Shown here piece by piece: positions 6,534-12,425 of a stretch of 12,425 bases of DNA (position 1 is its first letter; every line of letters begins with the position of its first letter). The stretch is from an uncultured archaeon A07HN63. GTDB lineage: Archaea > Halobacteriota > Halobacteria > Halobacteriales > Haloferacaceae. The position numbers and the translations under genes are program-made. Under the pieces are notes generated by a model, which worked only from the letters and a program-made list of their open reading frames with translations, ran no database searches and was not told where the DNA came from. The stretch lies in assembly GCA_000496215.1 (NCBI GenBank), contig KI543215.1, forward strand, positions 33,451 to 45,875, in the 5' to 3' direction.

Positions 6534-7729
6534 GAGCCGTCGCCCTCGCCGGCGATGCCGCAGAAGTCGTCCTCGCTGGCACCCTCGCGGGGGTACCACG
6601 CCAGCGGGTGGTCGGCGACGAGATCGACGGTCACACGCTCGCCGAGTTCGAAGTCCTCGACGTGGTTGTGGAGACAGTGGACCGTATCGCCGCTGTCGAG
6701 ATCGACCCGGTAGATGAAGGAGGGACCGACGTACTGCCGGGAGACGACCTCGCCGTCGGTCTGCTCCTCGTGGGAACGTCCCGCCCGCAGGTCGTCGGGC
6801 CGGACGAGCACGTCGACCCCGATGCCGTCGTACTGGGCGGCGTAGCCGTCGAGGCTCATCGCGTCGAACTGTCCGATCCCGGTTTTAACCGTCTCGTCGT
6901 GGACGTAGGCGGTCAGGAAGCTTGCCCGGCCGAGGAAGGAGGCGACAAAGCGGGATTTCGGCTGCTCGAAAACCCGCTCGGGCCGGCCGAGCTGTTCGAT
7001 CCCGCCATCGTTCATGACGGCCACGCGGTCGGAAATCGAGAGGGCTTCCTCCTGATCGTGGGTCACCGAAATCGCGGTGACGCCGGCCTCCTTCAGGATC
7101 GAGCGGACCTCCTCGCGCATCTCGACCCGGAGCCGCACGTCGAGGTTCGAGAACGGCTCGTCGAGCAACAGCACCTCGGGTTCGGGTGCGAGCGATCGGG
7201 CGACGGCGACCCGCTGTTTCTGGCCACCCGACAGCTGATCGGGGGATTTCTCGCCGTGGTCGGGCAGGTCGACCAGCTCCAGTAGCTCGTCGACGCGCGC
7301 TTCGGTGCCGACATCGTCCATCCCCTCTAGGCCGAAGGCGATGTTCTCGCGGACCGAGAGATGCGGGAACAACGCGAAGTCCTGAAAGACGATGCCCACG
7401 TCGCGGTCCTCGGGATCGGTCGCGCCGTCGGCGGTCGCAACCCGCTCGTCATTGAGCCGGATCTCGCCGTCGGTCGGCGTTTCGAGTCCGGCCAGCAGGC
7501 GGAGCGTCGTGGTCTTCCCGCAGCCCGACGGCCCGAGCAGCGTCAGGAGCTCGCCGCGCTCGACGTCGAGCGAGATCCCATCGACGGCAGTCTCCTCGCT
7601 GAAGGCCTTTGTGACGTTCGAGAGTTCGAGAATCGCGTCGTCGATGGTCGAGTCCGACTCGCCCGGTGTCGTGGTCGTGCTGTCGGCGTCCTGTGCGACC
7701 GCGCCGTGCATGAGTGAGTTGTCTGCCAT
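6524..7729 (-). CDS. ABC transporter ATP-binding protein, FbpC-like (probable iron(III) import)
   Basis: This 401-residue nucleotide-binding subunit should power an importer from the cytoplasmic face of the membrane. It has Walker A GPSGCGKT (66-73), Q-loop Gln116 in VFQDFALFPHLSV, signature LSGGQKQR (166-173), Walker B VLLLDEPFSNLD (186-197) and H-loop His224 in SVTHDQEEAL. A C-terminal TOBE-type region (about 300-390) includes VLVRPDDL and VGPSFIYRV. The FLGRASFL stretch after the ATPase and the general layout fit the iron(III)/FbpC group of the MalK-like importers. Spermidine, thiamine or sulfate importers are the main alternatives. No permease or binding-protein gene is beside it, so partners must be encoded elsewhere. 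A DtxR-like palindrome 83-98 bp upstream supports iron. The first ~30 residues are an acidic extension, and the start could also be Met7. Confidence 0.82.
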   Translation of the reverse strand: MADNSLMHGAVAQDADSTTTTPGESDSTIDDAILELSNVTKAFSEETAVDGISLDVERGELLTLLGPSGCGKTTTLRLLAGLETPTDGEIRLNDERVATADGATDPEDRDVGIVFQDFALFPHLSVRENIAFGLEGMDDVGTEARVDELLELVDLPDHGEKSPDQLSGGQKQRVAVARSLAPEPEVLLLDEPFSNLDVRLRVEMREEVRSILKEAGVTAISVTHDQEEALSISDRVAVMNDGGIEQLGRPERVFEQPKSRFVASFLGRASFLTAYVHDETVKTGIGQFDAMSLDGYAAQYDGIGVDVLVRPDDLRAGRSHEEQTDGEVVSRQYVGPSFIYRVDLDSGDTVHCLHNHVEDFELGERVTVDLVADHPLAWYPREGASEDDFCGIAGEGDGSLL

Positions 7730-7811
7730 GGCGATTCCAACCTGTGGGGCCGCGACAGCCAGAGCAACACCCGGCGGGGCTGTAACGGCGAATTCCTTAC
7801 TAGCGCTCTAC

Positions 7812-7827
7812 TTTAGGAATTCCTAAA
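7812..7827. promoter_or_regulatory. Perfect 16-bp palindrome, possible DtxR/IdeR-type iron box
   Basis: TTTAGGAATTCCTAAA is a perfect inverted repeat with TTAGG half-sites, as in DtxR/IdeR operators. It lies in the 158-bp gap between the purL stop and the ABC ATPase start. Its left arm on the minus strand, together with flanking T residues (TTTTTAGG, 7816-7829 region), could also be the TATA region of the ABC gene. Binding there would then block transcription. A degraded second copy, GAATTCCTTA at 7790-7799, lies 27 bp closer to the gene. The regulator identity is inferred. Confidence 0.55.
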
Positions 7828-7887
7828 AACATGTCGCTTGCCGTGAGGCGGTCGAGTATCGTCCAGCGAATCCCGTACTGTCGGATT

Positions 7888-9018
7888 TCAGTCCAGCGTT
7901 TCCGGGATCGTCTGCCGCAACTTGGCGACCCCGTCGGCATCGAGTTCGACTGTCTCGTCGCCGACCGTCAGCGACAACACGCCATCGTCAGTTGCCGTTC
8001 CGAGCGATTCGACAGCAGCCACGCCGTCGAAGGCCGCTCGCACACTCTCGGGATCGGTCGTCTCGACAACGACCCGGCCCGGCGTCTCGTCGAACAGCGT
8101 GACCGCGTCGTCGACAGCAACGTCTGCACCGGCATCGGCCGCCAGCAACTCCGCCAGCGCGACCGCCAGTCCGCCGTGGCTCACGTCGTGCGTCGCCAGC
8201 GTCGACTCGGCGCGAGCGACCTCGGCAATCGTCGCCACGAGGTCGGATGGACTGGCCGGCAGTTCGGGAAAGGCATCGCTGCCACCCATCGCGGCGAGAT
8301 ATTCGGAGCCACCGAGCGCGTCACCGGCGTCGCCGACGACCAGTAGCTCGCCCTCGCCGCTGAACGCGGCGGGCGGGGCATCGTAGCCGGCTTTCGTGCC
8401 GATCATCGCCAGCGTCGGCGTCGGCGGGATGGGGCCAGCCTCCGAGTCGTTGTACAGCGAGACGTTGCCGCCGACCACCGGTGTCGAGAGGTCGGTACAC
8501 ATCTCGGCGAGGCCGTCGACAATCGACTTGAACCCGCCGTACACGTCTGGTTTCTCGGGGTTGCCACCGTTGAGACAGTTGACCGCCGCCAGCGGGGTCG
8601 CGCCCTTGGCGGCGATGTTGGTCGCGTTTTCGAGGGCGACTGCCCGCGCGCCGCTGTAGGGGTCGGCTGTCGTCCAGTTCGGGTTCGCGCCCGAGGAGAT
8701 GGCGAGGCCGGTGCCCGAGCCGTCGGCGTCGTTTTCGGCGGTATCGGCTGTCTCTCGAATTGCCATGATCGCCGCGTCGTCGCCGGGCTTCATCGCGGTG
8801 CGGAGGCCGACCTCGTGGTCGTACTGTCGGTAGACCCACCGTTTCGAGGCGGTATTCGGATTCGCAATGACCGCCTCGACGGCGTCGCCGAGATCAGCGT
8901 CGGGCAGGTCACGCTCGGCAGACTCGGGGTCGACGGCGTCGAGATCGTTCATCGGCGCGCCCTCGGCGAGGAATTCGGGATCGACATCGACGACCGTCTC
9001 GCGCTCTCGCGGTTCCAT
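7888..9018 (-). CDS. purL: FGAM synthase PurL, C-terminal half (split gene)
   Basis: This is the second AIRS-like half of formylglycinamidine ribonucleotide synthase (376 residues as an independent ORF). It carries WVYRQYDHEVGLRT, KPGDDAAIMAI, GLAISSGANPNWTTADPY, the GGNVSLYNDS segment, and the C-terminal DVSHGGLAVALAELL block, all expected of PurL domains A2/B2. It is separated from the first half by a 59-nt insertion that changes the frame. The first ATG in this frame (9016-9018) lies inside the insertion. It is preceded two codons upstream by a TGA and 3 nt upstream by GGTGA, part of the archaeal Shine-Dalgarno sequence. It overlaps the N-terminal ORF by 70 nt, so translational coupling is possible. 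It may be a functional separate subunit, or the 3' part of a broken or mis-sequenced gene. Confidence 0.85.
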   Translation of the reverse strand: MEPRERETVVDVDPEFLAEGAPMNDLDAVDPESAERDLPDADLGDAVEAVIANPNTASKRWVYRQYDHEVGLRTAMKPGDDAAIMAIRETADTAENDADGSGTGLAISSGANPNWTTADPYSGARAVALENATNIAAKGATPLAAVNCLNGGNPEKPDVYGGFKSIVDGLAEMCTDLSTPVVGGNVSLYNDSEAGPIPPTPTLAMIGTKAGYDAPPAAFSGEGELLVVGDAGDALGGSEYLAAMGGSDAFPELPASPSDLVATIAEVARAESTLATHDVSHGGLAVALAELLAADAGADVAVDDAVTLFDETPGRVVVETTDPESVRAAFDGVAAVESLGTATDDGVLSLTVGDETVELDADGVAKLRQTIPETLD

Positions 9019-10139
9019 ACTTCACCGCTCGCGCCATCCGAGGCGCGTTGCGCCTCGCTCCCCTCAAAGGTGCAGGTGTAGTTACCCTCCGTTACCTCGC
9101 CGATGACCGAACAGCCGAGGTCGAACCGCTCGGCGATTTCCTGCACACGCTCGACATCCTCGGGAGCGACCTCGTAGCACATCCGCTCCTGTGATTCGGC
9201 CAGCAGGATTTCGAGTGCGTTCATGTTGGGTTCGCGCTGGTGGACGCGGTCCAACTCGATTGCCGCGCCGAAGCCGCCCTTGGCGACGAGTTCGGAGGTC
9301 GCCCCGCCGAGGCCGGCCGCACCGAGGTCGCGGGCCGACTGGAGCAGGTTCTCGTCGACCAGCGTCTCGCTGGCCTCGATGAGCAGCTTCTCGCTGTAGG
9401 GATCGCCGACCTGCACCGCCGGGCGGTCCTCGGTTTCGGCGTCCTCGTCGAGATCCTCGCTGGCGAAGGAGGCCCCGCCCAGCCCGTCGCGGCCGGTCGC
9501 GTTCCCGAAGATGACGAGCTTGTTGCCGGCCTGCTGAGCTTCGGCGGTGACCATGCGCTCCTCGTCGGTCAGGCCGACGCAGGCGACGTTGACCAGCGGG
9601 TTGCCCTCGTAGTCGCCGTGGAAGTCGACGCTGCCGGCGACCGTCGGGACGCCGATGGAGTTGCCGTAGTCGGCGATCCCCTCGACGACGCCCTCGAACA
9701 GATACTGGGAGTGTTCGCGGTCGAAATCGCCGAAATAGAGGCTATCGGCCAGCGCGATGGGGTAGGCCCCCATCGAGAGCGTATCCCGGACGATGCCGCC
9801 GACGCCGGTGGCCGCGCCGTCGTAGGGATCGACGTAGCTCGGGTGGTTGTGGCTCTCGATGCCGAGCGTGATGTAGGTCTCGCTGTAGTCCTCGGGGGCG
9901 CGGTCGCTCGCGGGCGTGTCGGCGGCGTCGGGTTCGGGAACGGCGATGACGGCGGCGTCGTCGCCGGGGCCGATGACGACCTGGTCGCCCGCGCTGTCGA
10001 ACGCGCCGAGCAGGGGTCGGGAGGAGCGGTAGGCGCAGTGTTCGCTCCAGAGGTTTTCGAAGAGGTTCGCCTCGGCGCGGGTGGGCTCACGGCCGAGTTC
10101 GGCCGTGATAAGGTCGTGATCCGACTCGGGGAGACTCAT
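8949..10139 (-). CDS. purL: FGAM synthase PurL, N-terminal half (split gene)
   Basis: PurL makes FGAM from FGAR, ATP and ammonia supplied by PurQ, with PurS, in purine synthesis. This ORF (396 residues) is the first half of the small, archaeal-type PurL. It has ENLWSEHCAYRSSRPLL with His34, IESHNHPSYVDPYDGAATGVGG (His97, His99), GIADYGNSIGVPTVAGSV and DLGAAGLGGATSELV. Native sequence runs to Gly360 in NYTCTFEG. The last 36 residues (from SEAQRASDG to SPRARR) come from the insertion and then from out-of-frame purL. An intact haloarchaeal PurL would be about 715-730 residues, so both ORFs together account for the whole protein. The start at 10139 fits the family N-terminus and a TATA-like box 28 bp upstream. 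purQ and purS are not in the window. Confidence 0.9.
   Translation of the reverse strand: MSLPESDHDLITAELGREPTRAEANLFENLWSEHCAYRSSRPLLGAFDSAGDQVVIGPGDDAAVIAVPEPDAADTPASDRAPEDYSETYITLGIESHNHPSYVDPYDGAATGVGGIVRDTLSMGAYPIALADSLYFGDFDREHSQYLFEGVVEGIADYGNSIGVPTVAGSVDFHGDYEGNPLVNVACVGLTDEERMVTAEAQQAGNKLVIFGNATGRDGLGGASFASEDLDEDAETEDRPAVQVGDPYSEKLLIEASETLVDENLLQSARDLGAAGLGGATSELVAKGGFGAAIELDRVHQREPNMNALEILLAESQERMCYEVAPEDVERVQEIAERFDLGCSVIGEVTEGNYTCTFEGSEAQRASDGASGEVWNRESARRSSMSIPNSSPRARR
9001..9059 (-). repeat. 59-nt hairpin-bearing insertion in purL
   Basis: In purL orthologues, as I remember them, FEG is followed directly by E-T/R-VVDV. Here 59 nt separate FEG (9060-9068) from ETVVDVD (from 9000 down). 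The insertion contains a perfect stem CGAGGCGC-GTT-GCGCCTCG (9039-9057, 8-bp stem and 3-nt loop). A GC-rich tail carries GGTGA (9022-9026) and ATG (9016-9018). Read in the upstream frame it encodes SEAQRASDGASGEVWNRES, a style of sequence that recurs in haloarchaeal low-complexity insertions. It is probably a small dispersed repeat, but I see no second copy in this window. Confidence 0.6.
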
Positions 10140-10163
10140 TTGGGCTCCCTTTCGAACCGCCGG

Positions 10164-10170
10164 CTTAATC
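10164..10170 (-). promoter_or_regulatory. Putative TATA box of purL
   Basis: On the minus strand this reads GATTAAG. It is centred about 28 bp upstream of the purL ATG (10137-10139), consistent with a leaderless mRNA. No PurR-like operator is recognisable. Confidence 0.35.
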
Positions 10171-10242
10171 TCTTTTCATGTGCCCCATCTCGCCCGGCTG
10201 AATCCGATACCTCCTTGTACACCGGTGGGTACAGATTCGGGT

Positions 10243-10434
10243 ATGAACCCGAACGTCAAGTGGGGTGCTCCGGGGCTGGTGCTGGCGCTCGCTGGTGCCG
10301 CCCTCGCCGCCACCGAGATCACACACGGGATCGAAACGGGCCATTACCTCCCCGTCGCCTACGGGTCGGCCGTCGTCGTCGCAACGCTCGTCGGGGTTCT
10401 CCTGATCGCCCCGAGTTTCCGGTCGAGCGCCTGA
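10243..10434 (+). CDS. Small two-TM membrane protein, unknown function
   Basis: This 63-residue protein begins MNPNVKWGAPGLVLALAG. It has two hydrophobic helices at about 8-24 and 38-57, joined by a polar loop (TEITHGIETGHYLPV), and a short positively charged tail (FRSSA). I do not recognise a named family. The start at 10243 is chosen over an in-frame upstream start at 10180 because the added 21 residues look non-coding and overlap the purL promoter. It stands alone between divergent purL and the PHP gene. A T5 run follows it at 10453-10457. Confidence 0.6.
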   Translation: MNPNVKWGAPGLVLALAGAALAATEITHGIETGHYLPVAYGSAVVVATLVGVLLIAPSFRSSA

Positions 10435-10452
10435 CGACCCCGCTCCAGCCTG

Positions 10453-10457
10453 TTTTT
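10453..10457 (+). terminator. Possible T-tract terminator
   Basis: A run of five T residues lies 19 bp after the stop of the two-TM protein gene and upstream of the PHP promoter. Archaeal termination often uses such tracts. There is no stem-loop before it, so support is weak. Confidence 0.25.
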
Positions 10458-10480
10458 CGCCCTCGCCGCTGACTGGGTGT

Positions 10481-10489
10481 GTTTATTAG
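10481..10489 (+). promoter_or_regulatory. TATA box of the PHP/AsnB-like operon
   Basis: GTTTATTAG is the clearest TATA-like element on the plus strand here. It is centred 26 bp upstream of the GTG at 10511, so the transcript would begin at the start codon. That supports the GTG start and a leaderless dicistronic mRNA. Confidence 0.55.
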
Positions 10490-10510
10490 CCTCGCCGCGA
10501 AGATAGGGAC

Positions 10511-11197
10511 GTGTTACGGGTCGAACTCCACGCACACTCGGCGCGCTCGCACGATGGCCGCGACCCCGTAGACCTCTTGCTGGAACAGGCCGCTGGCGTG
10601 GAACTCGACGCGCTCGCGGTCACCGATCACGACGCTATCGACGCCAGTATCGAGGCCGCGGAGAAGGCCTCCGACTACGGGCTGGTCGGCATCATCGGCA
10701 TGGAGGTCACCAGCGCGGTCGGCCACATTCTCGCCCTCGGGATCGACGACCTCGTGCCCTCGGGGCTCTCCTACGACGAAACCCTCGACCGCATTCACGA
10801 GCAGGGCGGGATCGCCGTCGTTCCCCATCCCTTCCAGAAGTCACGCCACGGCGTCGCCCCGCACGTCACCGACGACCAACTCGCCAGCGCGGACGCCCTC
10901 GAAGTCTACAACTCCCGGCTGTTCACCGGCCGGTCGAACCGACAGGCCGAGACATTCGCCGTCGAGCGTGGCCTGCCGATGACTGCCGGGAGCGACGCCC
11001 ACATCTCCGAACTGGTCGGACAGGCTGTCACCGAGGTCGGCGCCGACGAGGCCACCGCCGAGGCGATTCTCGACGCCATCAGCGCGGGCCGGACCAGCGT
11101 CATCGGCCACCGCACGCCGTGGCACGTCAGCCTCCGGCAGTTCGGCGGCGGCGCGAAACGCCGCGCCCAGCGAGCGATCCGCGAGTTCTTCCGATGA
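10511..11197 (+). CDS. PHP-domain metal-dependent phosphoesterase
   Basis: This 228-residue cytoplasmic protein has the PHP metal-ligand motifs in order: ELHAHSARSHDG (His7, His9), AVTDHDAID (Asp39, His40), GMEVTS (Glu65), GHIL (His72), VVPHPF (His106) and GSDAHI (Asp162, His164). The set is complete, so a trinuclear metal site and phosphoesterase activity are expected; the substrate is unknown. The second half (LEVYNSRL to the SDAH region) fits the PHP-associated C-terminal region, and a basic tail (GGGAKRRAQRAIREFFR) ends the protein. The gene starts with GTG, supported by a TATA box at leaderless spacing and by the motif beginning at residue 5. Its TGA overlaps the ATG of the next gene (ATGA, 11194-11197), so the two are translationally coupled and probably act together. 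Histidinol phosphatase is an alternative reading, but length and motifs fit the general PHP group better. Confidence 0.85.
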   Translation: MLRVELHAHSARSHDGRDPVDLLLEQAAGVELDALAVTDHDAIDASIEAAEKASDYGLVGIIGMEVTSAVGHILALGIDDLVPSGLSYDETLDRIHEQGGIAVVPHPFQKSRHGVAPHVTDDQLASADALEVYNSRLFTGRSNRQAETFAVERGLPMTAGSDAHISELVGQAVTEVGADEATAEAILDAISAGRTSVIGHRTPWHVSLRQFGGGAKRRAQRAIREFFR

Positions 11198-12387
11198 GTC
11201 AGCCACCACAGCCACCGCTCCGCGGTGCCGACCGTGCTGTCGTCCGCGCCGCACTCGCGGCTGACGATCCGCTGCCCGGCGCGAGCGGCGTCGGGCCAGC
11301 AGCGATGGGTGGGTTCGCCGGCCGCGTTGATGACCGGCTCGTCCGCGACGTGTTCGGTCGCCAGCCGATTTACAGCGAAAGCGACGCCGACGATCCGACC
11401 GCCGACGGCGCGTGGGCGTTCACGCCGGACGACCTCGCCGACCCCGAGGTCGTCCCGCCCGGGACCGTTCGAACGACCGCTGGCGACGAGCAGTTACTCA
11501 CGCTTCCCTGACCCGCCAGCGCGCGAGTCCGAGGCCGCGATGGCAGCCGTCACAGACGCGGTAACTTCGGCGCTCGGCGTCGATGCCGCTGACGCTGCCG
11601 GCGACGAAAGCGACGCCACCGACGGCGACCCGGCCGATGTGGCGGTCGGCTTCTCCGGCGGCGTCGACAGCGCGCTCGTCGCCAGCGGTTCCCGGACGCG
11701 CCGCTCTACGTCGTCGGCTTCGAGGGCTCCCATGACATCGCCGCCGCCCGCGAGGCCGCCGCCGCGATGGGCCGCAGCGACGACCTCACCGTCATCGAAC
11801 TCACACACGACGACCTCGTCGACGCCGTTCCGCGAGTCGCTGCCGCGACCGGCCGCACGAACCCGATGGACGTGACAATCGCGCTGCCGCTGATTCTGGT
11901 CGCCGAGCGCGTGGCTGCCGACGGCTACGACCGCCTCGCGGTCGGGCAGGGCGCGGACGAACTCTTTGGTGGCTACTCGAAGGTCGTCGAGCCGGGCGAC
12001 GACCACCGCGTCGATAGCGACACCGTTCGTGGGGCCGTCCGCGAAACCATCGAGACGCTGCCCGGCCAGCTCGAACGCGACGTGTGTGGCCTCCGCGCGG
12101 CGGGCGTCGAGCCGGTGACGCCGTTCCTGCAGGATCGCGTCGTCGACGCCGCCCTCCGGCTGCCCGGCGACCTGCTGGCGACCGCCGAGACGCGCAAGGT
12201 CGCTCTCCGGCGGGTCGCCCGCGAGACGGTCGGTCTCCCCGAGACGGTCACCAGCGCGGACAAGAAGGCTGTTCAGTACGGCACCTACGTCAGCCGCGAA
12301 CTCGACCGGCTGGCCCGGCAAAACGGGTACAAACGCCGGATGGACGACCACGTTGGCCAGTACATTCGGGAGCTCTGTGGGGACTGA
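11194..12387 (+). pseudogene. Asparagine-synthase-like PP-loop protein, frame disrupted twice
   Basis: The restored product would be about 397 residues. Residues 1-105 (11194-11508, frame 1) resemble a reduced amidotransferase-like domain (GFAGRVDDRLVRDVFGRQPIY, then PPGTV) but have no cysteine, so glutaminase activity is not expected. Frame 2 then encodes about 60 residues (about 11507-11688) with the ATP-binding PP-loop VGFSGGVDSALVA (SGGVDS at 11654-11671). Frame 1 resumes at 11689 (FPDAPLYVVGFEG) and continues through GQGADELFGGYSK, the asparagine synthase signature, to TGA 12385-12387. The first change fits one extra C in CCC at 11506-11508, giving a stop at 11509. The second fits one missing base near 11687. 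The codon pattern is otherwise intact, so a recent mutation or sequence error is likely. Coupled by ATGA to the PHP gene. The substrate may not be aspartate. Confidence 0.8.
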
Positions 12388-12425
12388 GACCCGAACTTTT
12401 CACCGTCGCAACTGAATCGCCGCTA

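Noticed and set aside
7831..8346. 171-codon plus-strand frame starting at the ATG beside the palindrome
   Set aside because: It runs antisense into the conserved 3' part of purL and shows no domain. It is not likely to be the gene controlled by the palindrome.
8990..9030. Programmed -1 frameshifting to join the two purL ORFs
   Set aside because: The shift would have to occur between the frame-B TGA near 9022 and 8949. No slippery heptamer of the X XXY YYZ type is present there, so I prefer a split gene or a lost base.

Overview
The window looks like chromosomal DNA of a halophilic archaeon (class Halobacteria). GC content is high, the predicted proteins are strongly acidic, and there are many long antisense ORFs of the kind GC-rich haloarchaeal codon use produces. 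Several TATA-like boxes sit 26-32 bp upstream of start codons, the spacing expected for leaderless transcripts. I cannot name the genus.

Layout, left to right. The 3' end of rpoL (RNA polymerase subunit Rpo11, +) converges on hisF (-). Divergent from hisF is an orphan 7TM-PAS histidine kinase (+), which converges with deoxyhypusine synthase (-) with a 6 bp gap. A more AT-rich stretch (about 3.9-4.43 kb) follows, carrying a 73-residue, ten-cysteine putative zinc protein (-). Next come a GH13 alpha-glucosidase (-), a divergent 57-residue single-TM protein (+), a stand-alone FbpC-like ABC ATPase (-), and purL (-) interrupted by a short insertion. The right end holds a 63-residue two-TM protein (+) and a translationally coupled pair (+): a PHP-domain phosphoesterase and an asparagine-synthase-like PP-loop protein.

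Most genes are single units of core metabolism: histidine synthesis (HisF), purine synthesis (PurL), aIF5A hypusination (DHS), sugar hydrolysis (GH13) and probably iron uptake (ABC ATPase). Only the PHP/AsnB-like pair shows clear operon structure (ATGA overlap).

Three points stand out. (1) purL is split into two overlapping ORFs by a 59-nt insertion with a perfect 8-bp hairpin stem; the insertion itself supplies the ATG and an SD-like motif for the downstream half. (2) The AsnB-like gene carries two compensating one-base frame changes on either side of its PP-loop. (3) A perfect 16-bp palindrome with DtxR/IdeR-type TTAGG half-sites lies upstream of the ABC ATPase and suggests iron control. 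I found no CRISPR array, tRNA, rRNA or intact insertion sequence, and no convincing wholly new multi-gene system. The best candidates for novelty are the split purL and the PHP/AsnB-like pair.
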